From Rhizobium sp. Root274 (GTDB taxonomy: Bacteria > Pseudomonadota > Alphaproteobacteria > Rhizobiales > Rhizobiaceae): a DNA stretch of 64,000 bases. The translations under genes were made by a program, and so were the position numbers. Below the pieces are notes generated by a model that had not been told where the DNA came from, did no database searches, and saw only the letters and a list, made by a program, of their open reading frames with translations. This document shows positions 50,964 through 61,017 of the stretch, one piece after another (the stretch's first letter is position 1; each line of letters starts with the position of its first letter). Location: positions 124,001 through 188,000 of the forward strand of contig NZ_LMJE01000009.1 in NCBI RefSeq assembly GCF_001429245.1, read 5' to 3'.

Positions 50964-51713
50964 ATGCAGATCCAGCTTATTCGCAGTGCGACCCTCATCG
51001 TGGAAATGGCGGGAAAACGGCTGCTGATCGATCCTTGGCTGGCGGAGAAAAGCAAAGGCCGCAGCTATTCTGGCCGGGCGCAATCGCCACTGGTGGATCT
51101 GCCCTTACCGGTCGAGGAGATACTGCAAGGCGTGGATGCAGTGTTGATCTCGCATCTGCATTCCGACCACTTCGATGATGTGGCACAGCGGGCGCTGCCG
51201 AAAGACATGCCGATCTTCTGCCATCACCGCGACGCCGACGCCATTCGGACGATCGGCTTTGAAGCGGTGCGGGAGATCGGCGAGGGCGTCGCTCTCGGTA
51301 AGCTGCACATCCGCACCACCGAGGGCCAGCACGGGCCGCCGGAAGTCCTGGAGGATATGGGCGAGGTCTGCGGGTTCCTGCTGTCGTCGGAGGGAGAGCC
51401 CAAGCTCTACTGGGCCGGCGATACGATTCTCTGTTCGGCGGTCGAGGACGTGCTTATGACCGAGCGGCCGGATGTGGTCGTGGTGCATGGCTGCGGCGCC
51501 CTTTGGGATGGCAAGGGCCCGCTGGTCATGGATGCCGAGATGGTGCTCGGAACGGCCGGCCTTGCTGGCGGCGCTCAGGTGCTGGTGACACACCTAGATG
51601 CGGTCGATCACGCAACGGTGGGCCGCGCCGATTTCCACCGTCTAGCGACAGCCGGCGCCAGGGGCGCCGACCGTATAGTCATTCCCGCCGACGGCGAGAG
51701 GCTGAGCTTCTGA
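50964..51713 (+). CDS. MBL-fold metal-dependent hydrolase (UlaG/RomA-like)
   Basis: 249 residues; metallo-beta-lactamase fold with metal-binding HLHSDHFDDV (H-x-H-x-D-H), a second ligand region YWAGDTILC, and the C-terminal HLDAVDHATVGRADF. It resembles the COG2220 group of Zn-dependent hydrolases. The substrate is unknown. The start at 50964 (MQIQLIRSATLIVEM) is preferred; the frame upstream crosses the tig terminator. Confidence 0.85.
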   Translation: MQIQLIRSATLIVEMAGKRLLIDPWLAEKSKGRSYSGRAQSPLVDLPLPVEEILQGVDAVLISHLHSDHFDDVAQRALPKDMPIFCHHRDADAIRTIGFEAVREIGEGVALGKLHIRTTEGQHGPPEVLEDMGEVCGFLLSSEGEPKLYWAGDTILCSAVEDVLMTERPDVVVVHGCGALWDGKGPLVMDAEMVLGTAGLAGGAQVLVTHLDAVDHATVGRADFHRLATAGARGADRIVIPADGERLSF

Positions 51714-51724
51714 ACGAGCTGGGA

Positions 51725-52744
51725 TCAGCGCCAGCCAAGGCCTGGCGCGACATGGGTCAGGATTGCTTCGATGACATGCGCATTATAGGCGACACCCAGC
51801 TGGTTCGGTACGGTGAGGAGTAGCGTGTCGGCTTCAGCGATTGCCTCGTCGCGCTTCAGCTCATCAATCAACCGGTCCGGTTCGGCGGCATAGGAGCGTC
51901 CGAAGATGGCGCGCGTGTTCTCGTCGATGAAGCCGATCGAATCCTCATCCTTGCTCTGGCCGAAATAGGCCCGGTCCATGTCGTTGACGATCGCGAAGAT
52001 CGAGCGGCTGACGGAAACGCGCGGCGTACGGCTGTGCCCGGCTTCCTTCCAGGCGTCACGATAGGCGCGGATTTGTTTCGCCTGCTGGACATGGAAGGGC
52101 TCGCCCGTCTCGTCATCCTTCAAGGTCGAACTCTGCAGGTTCATGCCTTGCTGTGCCGCCCAGATCGCGGTGGCGTTCGAGCCGGATCCCCACCAGATGC
52201 GGTCGCGCAGACCTTCCGAATGCGGCTCCAGACGAAGAAGACCCGGCGGATTCGGGAACATCGGACGCGGATTGGGCTTGGCAAATCCCTCGCCCTTCAG
52301 CACATCAAGGAACACTTCGGCGTGGCGACGGCCCATGTCGGCATCGCTCTGGCCTTCCTCCGGCTGATAGCCGAAATAGCGCCAGCCCTCGATCACCTGT
52401 TCCGGCGAGCCGCGCGAGATGCCAAGTTGCAGACGACCCTTCGAGATGAGGTCCGCCGAGCCGGCATCTTCCGCCATATAGAGCGGGTTCTCATAGCGCA
52501 TGTCGATGACGCCCGTCCCGATCTCGATCTTCGAGGTGCGCGCGCCGACGGCAGCGAGCAGCGGGAAGGGAGAGGCAAGCTGGCGGGCGAAATGGTGGAC
52601 GCGGAAATAGGCGCCGTCAGCGCCAAGTTCTTCGGCAGCGATGGCAAGATCGATCGACTGCAGCAGCGTATCCTGCGCTGAGCGTGTGCCGGACTGGGGT
52701 GAGGGCGACCAGTGGCCGAAGGAGAGGAAGCCAATTTTCTTCAT
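51725..52744 (-). CDS. LLM-class flavin-dependent oxidoreductase
   Basis: 339-residue luciferase-like monooxygenase. Begins KKIGFLSFGHWSPSPQSGTR; EELGADGAYFRVHHFARQLASPFPLLAAVGART and GTGVIDMRYENPLYMAEDA are typical of LLM group 2 proteins, with GRLQLGISRGSPEQVIEGW. Substrate unknown; probably FMN dependent with a separate reductase. Converges on the MBL-fold gene (11 bp apart). Confidence 0.88.
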   Translation of the reverse strand: MKKIGFLSFGHWSPSPQSGTRSAQDTLLQSIDLAIAAEELGADGAYFRVHHFARQLASPFPLLAAVGARTSKIEIGTGVIDMRYENPLYMAEDAGSADLISKGRLQLGISRGSPEQVIEGWRYFGYQPEEGQSDADMGRRHAEVFLDVLKGEGFAKPNPRPMFPNPPGLLRLEPHSEGLRDRIWWGSGSNATAIWAAQQGMNLQSSTLKDDETGEPFHVQQAKQIRAYRDAWKEAGHSRTPRVSVSRSIFAIVNDMDRAYFGQSKDEDSIGFIDENTRAIFGRSYAAEPDRLIDELKRDEAIAEADTLLLTVPNQLGVAYNAHVIEAILTHVAPGLGWR

Positions 52745-52863
52745 GATGATTCAAGCCTGCGTCAATGAAAGTTGTACCCTAGATGGCATCGACCTGCGCC
52801 GTACCCTAGTTCCAGCCGGGTGACAGACTGTTTCATCGGCAGAGACGACCTATCGACGAACAA

Positions 52864-54069
52864 TCAGGCGCTCCGGGCGACGCGCCGTTCCACAGACAGC
52901 AGGCCGACCACGCCCAAAACAGCCAGGACTAGTCCAAGCCAGGCGGTCCCCGAATAGCCGAGAAAATGCGACCCGATCGCGAAGGCCGCCGCGTTGAGCC
53001 CGTTTCCAAGAAAGGAATTGATCGGCAGAAAAGCTGTGCCGAGGCCAGGCCGGCCGGGAAACAGATCCTGGAAATAATTGAGCGGTATCGCGAGCAGGGC
53101 TGCAGCAAAGGCCGCCCCCGGCAGCGCCAGCGTGTAGATTTGCCAGGGCGCGGCTGCGAAGCTGAGAGCGACCATGTAACCGCCATAGCCGAGCGCTGCG
53201 GTCACGATGATGCCGATGATGCAATGGCGCTTGAGAAGATGCGCCCACATCAGCATGAACGGGATCTCGGTGAGCGCCGTCATGCCCGCGATCAGGCCGA
53301 CATCGGCGGTCTTGCCGCCGAGTTCCAGGGTCAAAATCAGCGGCCAGATCGTACCGCTCAGGCGCAGCGTCGAGGTGATTGCTGCGATCGATATCATGCG
53401 GATCAGCATGTCGCGCGCGGCTAGCTCTTTCAGAGCAGCGAAAAAGCCGGGCGTTTTGCCGTCCCGCACCGCCCGGCTGCCGTTGGGCTTCAGCGCGAAA
53501 AGGGCACAGATCAGAATGAAGAGGCAGAATAGGGACGCGAGCCCCCAGGCGCCGATCATGCTGCCGGATGCGCCGAGCGCCAGACCAAGCCCCGCAGGTG
53601 TCAGCACCCAGGCCGCAGAGACGATCGCACGCAAGGTTGCGTTGACGGCAGCGGCATCACCCTGGTCAAGGTCGCCGGTTTCCAGGCGTGCACTGGCGAA
53701 CAGCAACGAGCTGGTGGCGTAAAAGAACGGCACGACGAGCGAGGTTGCGCCGAGGAAGACCGGGACCGAGGGGAAGAGATAGATGGCCCCATAACCGACG
53801 ACGCCGAGCGCCGACATCGCGATCAGCATGTGCCGCCGATCGCCCAGCATATCCGAGAGGATGCCGAGCGAGACACTGATGGTGACGGCGGAGATCGACG
53901 ACACGAGCACCAGCAGTGAATAAGACTGATCGCTCATCCCCAGAGTGCCGATCGCCGTGACCGACAGATAAGGGATCGTTGCCCCGAAGGCCGAACCTTG
54001 GGCGAAGATCATCAGGGAGAGGATCAGCAGTTGTGAGCGACCGGCAATCTGGCCGAAGGATGAAAACAT
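52864..54069 (-). CDS. MFS transporter, sugar-efflux (SET)-like
   Basis: 401 residues with twelve predicted membrane helices. LGILSDMLGDRRHMLIAMSA is the loop 2-3 MFS motif (G-x-x-S-D-x-x-G-x-R-R), and the second half has MWAHLLKRHCIIGIIVTAALG. The overall layout resembles SET-type exporters of sugars or related solutes; no substrate can be fixed. Alternative: a drug:H+ antiporter. Stands alone 147 bp after sthA on the same strand. Confidence 0.8.
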   Translation of the reverse strand: MFSSFGQIAGRSQLLILSLMIFAQGSAFGATIPYLSVTAIGTLGMSDQSYSLLVLVSSISAVTISVSLGILSDMLGDRRHMLIAMSALGVVGYGAIYLFPSVPVFLGATSLVVPFFYATSSLLFASARLETGDLDQGDAAAVNATLRAIVSAAWVLTPAGLGLALGASGSMIGAWGLASLFCLFILICALFALKPNGSRAVRDGKTPGFFAALKELAARDMLIRMISIAAITSTLRLSGTIWPLILTLELGGKTADVGLIAGMTALTEIPFMLMWAHLLKRHCIIGIIVTAALGYGGYMVALSFAAAPWQIYTLALPGAAFAAALLAIPLNYFQDLFPGRPGLGTAFLPINSFLGNGLNAAAFAIGSHFLGYSGTAWLGLVLAVLGVVGLLSVERRVARSA

Positions 54070-54216
54070 GAAAAGGTCTCTGCTGCGGCAGCAGCCAACT
54101 TTGCCGAGGACGGCGGATTAAAGGCCGCAACCTTGGCATGAGTCGCGCCGCGCGTCAGCCGCTGCAGGAGGTCTGCAAGGGATATTTGTCCGCTACGACA
54201 AATCTGCAGCCGCAGG

Positions 54217-55641
54217 TTATTCGGCCGCCTTCCGCTCGATCTTCTCAACCTTCAGCTCGCCCATCCGGTTCCAGGCGTCGAGCCCGGCGATCTTATAGGC
54301 TTCCGCAAGCGTCGGGTAGTTGAACGTGTTCTCGACAAAATATTCGACAGTGCCTTTGAGATTGAGGACGGCCTGGCCGATGTGCACGAGTTCGGTTGCC
54401 CCTTCGCCGACGATGTGGACGCCCAGCAGACGGCGCGTTTTGTGCGAAAAGATCATCTTCAGCATGCCGCTGTCGAGGCCCATAATATGGCCGCGCGACG
54501 TTTCGCGGAAATGCGCGATCCCGGTTTCATAGGAAATGCCGCGCTGGATGACTTCCTCTTCGGTGAGGCCGCAGGTCGAGATTTCCGGCACGGCATAGAT
54601 GCCATAGGGAAAGAATTGCGGCGGTTCGTGCGCTGGCGCGCCGACCGCATGGCGAGCGGCAATGCGGCCCTGTTCCATCGAGGTTGAGGCAAGCGACGGA
54701 AAGCCCACGACATCACCCGCCGCGTAGATATGCGGCACGGCCGTCTGGAAGGTTTCCGGATTGACCTTGAGACGCCCGCGATTATCCGCTTCAAGCCCGA
54801 TGGCGGGGAGGTTCAGCGTGTCGATGGCGCCGACGCGGCCGGCGGCATAGAGGACCATTTCGGCCATCAGGACGCGGCCGTTCTTCAAGGTCACACGACA
54901 CTTGCCGTCGACCTTTTCAACGGTCTCCACCGTCTGGCCGAAGATCAGCTTCATGTTGCGGTCACGCAGCTGGTAGGTGAAGTCTTCGACAATTTCCTTG
55001 TCGATAAAGTCGAGCATGGTGTCGCGCGGCTCGACCACCGTCACGGCCGTGTCGAGCGCCGAGAAGATGGTCGCATATTCGATGCCGATGACGCCGGCGC
55101 CGATGACGATCATCGATCTCGGCAGGTCCTTGATCTCGAGGATTTCATCGCTGTCGAGCACATTGGCGCCGTCGAAGGGGATGTGGCTTGGTCGGAAGGG
55201 GCGCGTCCCCACGGCAAGCAACACCGACTGCGCCTGCACATGCAGGATTTCGCCGTCATCCTTGGTCACTTCAATATTGTGCGGATCAAGGAATCGCGCG
55301 GTACCGCGCAACTGCGTCACGCGATTGCGTGAAAATTGATGTTCGAGAACCTCGACTTCATGGTCGAGCGTGATCAGCAACCGGCGCCGAAGATCCTCCG
55401 CCTTGATTTCCTGCTTCACACGATAGCTGCGGCCGTAGAAACCGCGCTCGCGCCAGCCTGTCAGGTTCAGCGCCGTCTCGCGCAGGGTCTTCGAGGGGAT
55501 CGTGCCGGTATGCACGGACACGCCGCCGACGCGCGTTCCCTTCTCGATCACGAGAACCTTTTTTTCCAGCTTTGCCGCCTGGATCGCGGCCCGGCGGCCG
55601 GCTGGTCCGCTGCCAATCACGACGAGGTCATACTGGTTCAT
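54217..55641 (-). CDS. sthA: Soluble pyridine nucleotide transhydrogenase (Si-specific)
   Basis: FAD enzyme that moves hydride between NADPH and NAD+, balancing cytosolic redox pools. 474 residues. FAD-binding VVIGSGPAGRRAAIQAAKLEK, NAD(P)-binding IVIGAGVIGIEYATIFSALD, and IYAAGDVVGFPSLASTSMEQGR are present. The active-site region reads GGVSVHTGTIPSKTLRE, lacking the redox cysteine pair of lipoamide dehydrogenase, which identifies SthA. The start at 55641 (MNQYDLVVIG) replaces a longer frame to 55692. Confidence 0.95.
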   Translation of the reverse strand: MNQYDLVVIGSGPAGRRAAIQAAKLEKKVLVIEKGTRVGGVSVHTGTIPSKTLRETALNLTGWRERGFYGRSYRVKQEIKAEDLRRRLLITLDHEVEVLEHQFSRNRVTQLRGTARFLDPHNIEVTKDDGEILHVQAQSVLLAVGTRPFRPSHIPFDGANVLDSDEILEIKDLPRSMIVIGAGVIGIEYATIFSALDTAVTVVEPRDTMLDFIDKEIVEDFTYQLRDRNMKLIFGQTVETVEKVDGKCRVTLKNGRVLMAEMVLYAAGRVGAIDTLNLPAIGLEADNRGRLKVNPETFQTAVPHIYAAGDVVGFPSLASTSMEQGRIAARHAVGAPAHEPPQFFPYGIYAVPEISTCGLTEEEVIQRGISYETGIAHFRETSRGHIMGLDSGMLKMIFSHKTRRLLGVHIVGEGATELVHIGQAVLNLKGTVEYFVENTFNYPTLAEAYKIAGLDAWNRMGELKVEKIERKAAE

Positions 55642-55796
55642 GGGGGTGCCTTCGATTCGCCAGAAGTGATGCTGCAGTGCAATGTCGCTCACAAAGCATA
55701 TCAGGGCAATCTAACCGTTTCATTATCGCCGCAGCGACAATGCCCGGATTTGCATTTTTCTTTGGAACCCAAGGCGTGCCAGCGACGCGCGCCGGA

Positions 55797-56663
55797 TCAG
55801 ATCAGCCGAAGCCCTCGGAAGCTGGCATGGCCGTCTTTGCCGATGATGATGTGATCGTGAACGGTGATGCCGAGCGGTTTTGCGGTGTCGACGATCGTGC
55901 GGGTCATGTCGATATCGGCGCGAGACGGGGTTGGGTCTCCGCTCGGATGGTTGTGGACGAGGATGATTGCGGTGGCCGAGAGTTCCAGCGCCCGTTTGAC
56001 CACTTCACGTGGATAGACGGGTGTGTGGTCGATCGTGCCGCGTCCCTGGATCTCGTCGGCGATCAGTACATTGCGTTTGTCGAGGAAGAGGATTCGAAAC
56101 TGCTCGGTCGTCTCATAAGCCATGGCGGCGTGGCAGTAGTCGATCACCGAGGACCAGGACGAGAGCACTTGCTTCTCACGCAATTCGCTTTTCAGCATGC
56201 GCTGCGCGACACTGGCAATCAGCTTCAGGTCGAGCGCCACACTTTCGCCGATGCCCTTGACCTCCTGCAAGAGGGAGGGAGGCGCACCAAGCACACCTCC
56301 AAGCGTGCCGAAGCGAGCTATCAGCGCCTTGGCGATCGGTTTCGTGTCGCGCCGAGGGATCAGCCGAAAGAGCAGCAGTTCGAGAATTTCGTAATCGGCA
56401 AGGGCCGTCTCGCCACCGTCACGGAAACGGTTCCGCAGCCGTTCGCGATGGCCGAGGTAATGCGCTTCGGGTTGCAGCGCTGCCCGCGTGGAGGCAGCCT
56501 TTGCCAAATTGCTTTCGCGAGCCGGCTGTTCCGCAAAGAAGCTGCGCTCGTCCACGGCGTCACCGGAGAGCGCGGCACCCGGGCCGAAAAGATCACCTGA
56601 TTGCTGGATCGCCGAACCGTCGCCTCGCAACGGCCCGCCTGAGAACGGAAGCTTGCTCGTCAT
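55797..56663 (-). CDS. radC: RadC-family (JAB/JAMM) protein
   Basis: 288 residues. A helix-hairpin-helix region ([21 protein letters not shown]) precedes the JAB1/MPN-like metalloprotease domain with [20 protein letters not shown] (H-x-H-x(7)-D type zinc site). Named RadC, but a DNA-repair role is not well supported in the family. I place the start at the ATG at 56663 ([11 protein letters not shown]), preceded by GGGGTGG; ATGs at 56723 and 56741 extend it by up to 26 residues. It follows map on the same strand with 127 bp between. Confidence 0.88.
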   Translation of the reverse strand: MTSKLPFSGGPLRGDGSAIQQSGDLFGPGAALSGDAVDERSFFAEQPARESNLAKAASTRAALQPEAHYLGHRERLRNRFRDGGETALADYEILELLLFRLIPRRDTKPIAKALIARFGTLGGVLGAPPSLLQEVKGIGESVALDLKLIASVAQRMLKSELREKQVLSSWSSVIDYCHAAMAYETTEQFRILFLDKRNVLIADEIQGRGTIDHTPVYPREVVKRALELSATAIILVHNHPSGDPTPSRADIDMTRTIVDTAKPLGITVHDHIIIGKDGHASFRGLRLI

Positions 56664-56790
56664 GCCACCCCAATCCTGACCCTCATGGTCGAGCGGCCTT
56701 CGGCCGCCGGGATATAGTGACATGACTTGCGGCTCGCGCAAGTTGAAGTTGCGTTAGGTTTACGCTGGTCTTTCGGCGAGGAAAGCCGGT

Positions 56791-57615
56791 TTAAGCCAGA
56801 CCGGGGCGATCAAGACCGGCAGGCGATAGCGTGAAGATCTCGCAGCCGGTCGCCGTCACACCGACGGTGTGTTCGTACTGAGCGGTCAGCGACCGGTCGC
56901 GGGTGACCGCCGTCCAGCCATCCGACAGAACCTTCACATGCGGTTTGCCCAGATTGATCATCGGCTCGATGGTGAAGATCATGCCCTCGCGCATCTCCGG
57001 GCCTTCGTCGGCCTTGCCGTAATGCAGGATGTTCGGGCTGTCGTGGAACAGGCGGCCAACCCCATGGCCGCAGAAATCACGGACCACCGAGCAGCGTTCG
57101 GCTTCGGCATAGGTCTGGATCGCCTCGCCGATCGCACCGGTGCGGGCGCCCGGCCGCACGGCACCGATGCCTCGCATCAGGCATTCATAGGTCACTTCCA
57201 TCAACCGCTCCGCCGCTCGCTTGATCTGGCCGACCGGATACATGCGGCTGGAATCGCCATGCCAGCCGTCGAGCAGGAACGTGACGTCGATATTGACGAT
57301 GTCACCGTCCCGCAGCGGCTTGTCGTCCGGCATGCCGTGACAGACGACGTGGTTGATCGAGGTGCAGACGGAATATTTATAGCCGCGATAATTCAGCGTC
57401 GCCGGCAGCGCGCCGTGATCGGCGCCGAATTCGAAGACGAAGCGATCAATGGCGGCCGTCGTGACGCCGGGCTTCACTATCGGCACCAGTGCGTCGAGAC
57501 AACGCGCCGTCAACTGGCAGGCGCGGCGCATGCCCTCGAAGGCTTCGGCATCATAGAGCCGTATGGCGCCGGTGTTTTTGAGGGGCGCCGTGGCCGCGTC
57601 GATATAGGTGACCAT
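56791..57615 (-). CDS. map: Methionine aminopeptidase, type I
   Basis: Removes the N-terminal Met from nascent proteins. 274 residues; metal ligands in VNIDVTFLLDGWHGDSSRMY (two Asp), GHGVGRLFHDSP (His), FTIEPMINLG (Glu) and QYEHTVGVT (Glu). Substrate-pocket NHVVCHGMPDDKPL is normal. Placed between sfsA and radC, all on the minus strand. Confidence 0.97.
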   Translation of the reverse strand: MVTYIDAATAPLKNTGAIRLYDAEAFEGMRRACQLTARCLDALVPIVKPGVTTAAIDRFVFEFGADHGALPATLNYRGYKYSVCTSINHVVCHGMPDDKPLRDGDIVNIDVTFLLDGWHGDSSRMYPVGQIKRAAERLMEVTYECLMRGIGAVRPGARTGAIGEAIQTYAEAERCSVVRDFCGHGVGRLFHDSPNILHYGKADEGPEMREGMIFTIEPMINLGKPHVKVLSDGWTAVTRDRSLTAQYEHTVGVTATGCEIFTLSPAGLDRPGLA

Positions 57616-57634
57616 GAAGTCGCTTTCGGAAAGA

Positions 57635-58375
57635 CTAATCTGTGGGCTTGGCCGTTCTTAATCCACCGACCCCCGCCTCGTCTATCGGGATCAGGCCACA
57701 AGGGGTGATTTTGGCAGGTTCGACCTTGCATGAGACGGCATAGGCCTCGACCCCCTGCGCGATGGCGTGGGCGAAGGCGCGCCCGTAAGCCGGGTCGAGG
57801 TCACCGCAGATTTTCAGGCTTATGCAATCTGATCGCTGGACGATGTAGAGCATTGCGGCCCGCCCGCCCGCCTGCACCAGGTTGCCCAGTTCCTCAAGAT
57901 GTTTTGCCCCGCGCGTTGTCACGCTGTCGGGAAATTCCGCAACGCCGGTCGTTCGGGTGAAATGCACGTTCTTCACTTCGACATGCACGCTCGCTTTGTC
58001 TGGATCCTCCAGCAGAATGTCAATGCGGGAATTGCGACCGTAGCGTTGCTCACGCTTGAGAGTGGCAAAGCCGGAAAGGGCAGGGATCAGCCCGGCTCGG
58101 ATCGCCTCTTCCGCCAGCCTATTTGGCAGCGCGGTATTGACGCCGACCAGTGTGCCATCCGCCTCGATGAGTTCGAAGGCATGCGCGTATTTGCGGGTTC
58201 GAACGTCATGTTGCGACAGCCAAATTCTCGAACCCGGTTCGGTCAAGCCGCGCATTGAGCCGGTATTGGGGCAAAATCCGGTGATCGCACAGCCGTCGTC
58301 CAGCACGGCGTCAAAGAGAAACCGCTTGTAGCGGCGAACGAGCGTGGCGGGCACGAGCGGCGGGTCAAAAATCAC
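57635..58375 (-). CDS. sfsA: SfsA family protein (GTG start)
   Basis: 246 residues: [49 protein letters not shown] and [25 protein letters not shown], the core of SfsA. The name is from sugar-fermentation stimulation; the fold has an OB domain and an endonuclease-like domain with conserved acidic residues, and the biological role is unclear. It begins with GTG at 58373-58375. 19 bp before map on the same strand. Confidence 0.93.
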   Translation of the reverse strand: MIFDPPLVPATLVRRYKRFLFDAVLDDGCAITGFCPNTGSMRGLTEPGSRIWLSQHDVRTRKYAHAFELIEADGTLVGVNTALPNRLAEEAIRAGLIPALSGFATLKREQRYGRNSRIDILLEDPDKASVHVEVKNVHFTRTTGVAEFPDSVTTRGAKHLEELGNLVQAGGRAAMLYIVQRSDCISLKICGDLDPAYGRAFAHAIAQGVEAYAVSCKVEPAKITPCGLIPIDEAGVGGLRTAKPTD

Positions 58376-58393
58376 GGGCTTTTAGGCTTGTGC

Positions 58394-60223
58394 TCAAACG
58401 CGCACAAGCACGTTACGGCCCGGCGCATCGGCAATGGCGTTTAGTGCAGCACCGCCCGGCTTGCGCGCTGGCACGCGGGTGTCGTCGAGGCTCTCGATCC
58501 AATTCTGCCAATGCGGCCACCACGACCCCGGCGTTTCCTTGGCCGTCTCCAGCCAGTCGTCGTAGTGCCCGACGGCGGGGCCATTCGTCCAGTACTGATA
58601 CTTCGTCTTGTCCGGCGGATTGACGACGCCGGCGATGTGGCCGGAGCCGGACAGCACGAACTGCACCGGCCCGCCGAATAGCGAGCTGCCGACGAAAACC
58701 GATTTCGCCGGTGCAATGTGATCTTCGCGGGTGGCGAGATTGTAGATCGGGATAGTGATGTCCTTGAGCGACAGCCGTTTGCCGCCGAGTTCCATCTTGC
58801 CCTGGCTCAGCGTGTTATTGAGATAGCAGTTGCGCAGGTAGAAGGAGTGGTTGGCCGCGGCCATCCGGGTCGAATCGGAATTCCAGTAGAGAAGGTCGAA
58901 GGGCGTCGGATCCTGCCCCTTCAGGTAGTTGTTGACGAAATAGGGCCAGATCAGCTCGGAGGCCCGCAGCATGTTGAAGGCGGCCGCCATTTTCGAGCCG
59001 TCGAGATAACCAGTCTCCTGCATCCGCTCTTCGAGGCTGTGCAACTGCTCCTCGTCGACGAAGACCTTGAGGTCGCCGGCATAGGTGAAGTCGACCTGGG
59101 TTGTGAAGAGCGTGGCGCTCGCGATCCGCTCGCGCTTTTCCTGTGCGTGAAGCGCCAGAGCCGCCGCGAGCAAGGTGCCGCCGACGCAATAGCCGATGGC
59201 ATTGACCTCTTTTTCGCCGGTCGCCTTTTCGACCGTGTCGAGCGCAAAATCGACGCCCTCGCGGATATAGGCCTCCCAGTCTTTCTTGGCGTGTCGCTCG
59301 TCCGGATTGACCCAGGAGATGACGAAAACCGTCTGCCCCTGATCGACGCACCACTTGATGAAGCTCTTCTGCGGGTTGAGATCGAGAATGTAGAACTTGT
59401 TGATCCAGGGTGGGCAGATGAGGAGAGGGCGCTTCAGCACCGTTTCCGTCGTCGCCTCATACTGGATGACTTCGCAGACGTCGCTCTGGGCGATGACCTT
59501 GCCGGGAGTGATCGCCATGTTCTCACCGACGGCAAATTTGCTGGTGTCGGTCTGGCGGATGCGCAGGTCGCCGCCGCCGGCCGCGATGTCTTCTGCAAAC
59601 ATCTGCATGCCCTTCACGAGATTGGCACCGCTCGTCGCAACCGTCTCTCGATAGAGCTGCGGGTTGGTGGCGACGAAATTGGCGGGCGACAGCGCTGCCG
59701 TGATCTGCCGCATGTAGAAATTGGCCTTGTGGCGGCTATGCTCGTCGAGGCCACCCGCTTCGCTCACCATCTTCTCGGCCCATTGCGATAAGACCAGATA
59801 GGTCTGGCGCAGGAAATCGAAGAAGGGATTGCGCTGCCAGTCCTCGTCGGCAAATCGCTTGTCCTTCGGCAGTGGATCCTCGATCGGCTGGTCCGGTTCG
59901 GCGAATCGCGCCATCGACCGGCTCCACACCCCGAACACCGCATTCAGCAGATGCGTCTGCGCTTCGAGCGTCCGCTTCGGGTCCGACATCCAGTATTCGG
60001 CGACCTTGCCCATGGTCTTGACCAGCTCGGCCATCGGTTCCGCAGCTGGGTCGGGCAGTTCGCCCGCCCGGGGCTCCAGCCAGACGGTCGCAGCTTTGCC
60101 GAGATTTTCCAGCGCTTTGGCGGCATTGACGGCAAGTGCCTGCGGATCCTTGATGATGTAAGGCTCGATCATCTTGGGATCGAATGCGGCGCCGCCACCG
60201 GTCTCGTCCCGCACTCTGTCCAT
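58394..60223 (-). CDS. phaC: Class I poly(3-hydroxyalkanoate) synthase
   Basis: Polymerises (R)-3-hydroxyacyl-CoA into storage polyester on the granule surface. 609 residues; lipase-like box IGYCVGGTLLAAALAL with the nucleophile Cys (about residue 346), an Asp in PTPFDLLYWNSDSTRM and the catalytic His in VLSGSGHIAGVVNPP. N-terminal domain (PFFDFLRQTYLVLSQWAEKMV) is the class I type; no PhaE or PhaR is needed. GGGAGGA precedes the ATG. Divergent from the small lipoprotein gene. Confidence 0.97.
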   Translation of the reverse strand: MDRVRDETGGGAAFDPKMIEPYIIKDPQALAVNAAKALENLGKAATVWLEPRAGELPDPAAEPMAELVKTMGKVAEYWMSDPKRTLEAQTHLLNAVFGVWSRSMARFAEPDQPIEDPLPKDKRFADEDWQRNPFFDFLRQTYLVLSQWAEKMVSEAGGLDEHSRHKANFYMRQITAALSPANFVATNPQLYRETVATSGANLVKGMQMFAEDIAAGGGDLRIRQTDTSKFAVGENMAITPGKVIAQSDVCEVIQYEATTETVLKRPLLICPPWINKFYILDLNPQKSFIKWCVDQGQTVFVISWVNPDERHAKKDWEAYIREGVDFALDTVEKATGEKEVNAIGYCVGGTLLAAALALHAQEKRERIASATLFTTQVDFTYAGDLKVFVDEEQLHSLEERMQETGYLDGSKMAAAFNMLRASELIWPYFVNNYLKGQDPTPFDLLYWNSDSTRMAAANHSFYLRNCYLNNTLSQGKMELGGKRLSLKDITIPIYNLATREDHIAPAKSVFVGSSLFGGPVQFVLSGSGHIAGVVNPPDKTKYQYWTNGPAVGHYDDWLETAKETPGSWWPHWQNWIESLDDTRVPARKPGGAALNAIADAPGRNVLVRV

Positions 60224-60385
60224 GGCGTCCTCCCGCGGATTGTCCTGGCGTCTTTTGTGTTTGCCTATCCTGCATGAAAACGACTACAAGTTCCAGCGAT
60301 TGGCGCATAGTCTTTCGCAGGTGACCGATCGCTGCGCCCTTGCAGATTGTCAATTTGACCGCGTGAAGAGCGGAATATCGAGGCC

Positions 60386-60790
60386 ATGGTGGAGAGCTTA
60401 CGCATTATTTTCGGTCGCAGCGGCCAGGCCGCCCTGTTTAGTCTCGTTGCACTCGGCGCCGGTGCCGGCTGCCAGTCGGCGCCCGCCACGACGACCGTTC
60501 CGACAGCCGCTGCGCTCGAAGTCACCGTCGAGGATGCCGACCAGCCTCAGGCCGCCACGCCGCGTCCCACCTATTCGGATGGCTATCCGAGTTTCGCCGG
60601 TTCGTTGAATGCGGCCAATGTCCAGATGACCAATGAAGAGGCGCAGGCCTTGCAGTTTCGCCTGACGGCGCTGAGCAAGGCGCGAAAGGCCGGAACGATC
60701 TCGGAAGCCGAGTATCAGGCAAAGCTTGCGGAACTGCGCAAGCTTGCGGCAGAGCACGGTGCCGACACCCAGGCGCTGATCGCCAAATAG
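60386..60790 (+). CDS. Small putative lipoprotein with SHOCT-like C-terminus
   Basis: 134 residues. Hydrophobic AALFSLVALGAGAGC near the N-terminus ends in a Cys that could be lipidated, though the -3 residue is Gly rather than Leu, so the lipobox is weak. A Thr/Ala-rich linker follows, and the C-terminal helices LQFRLTALSKARKAGTISEA and EYQAKLAELRKLAAEHG resemble a SHOCT (short C-terminal) motif: L-x-x-L-x-x-x-x-x-x-G-x-I-x-x-x-E-Y/F. Function unknown. Confidence 0.65.
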   Translation: MVESLRIIFGRSGQAALFSLVALGAGAGCQSAPATTTVPTAAALEVTVEDADQPQAATPRPTYSDGYPSFAGSLNAANVQMTNEEAQALQFRLTALSKARKAGTISEAEYQAKLAELRKLAAEHGADTQALIAK

Positions 60791-61017
60791 CACTTGCGTT
60801 TGAGCGGGATTTTCCGCAAAGCAGCCAAGGCGTTGCAGCGTGTTTTTTTGGTTTGAGCCAGGCTTGGAACCGGAATTGCGACAAGATTTGCTGTCATCGC
60901 TTCGGTTGGGATATCATCACCCGTCTCCGGTTTTGCGGTTCGTTGCGGAGCGTGTGTTCACTGGGAAAACGAGCGCGCCTGCCGCGGAACAGACCCGCGC
61001 GGTTTCAGGGGTTGAAG

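Noticed and set aside
49329-51083. 584-residue minus-strand ORF
   Set aside because: Antisense to tig, which has strong family motifs; the ORF arises from codon bias on the opposite strand and has no recognisable domain.
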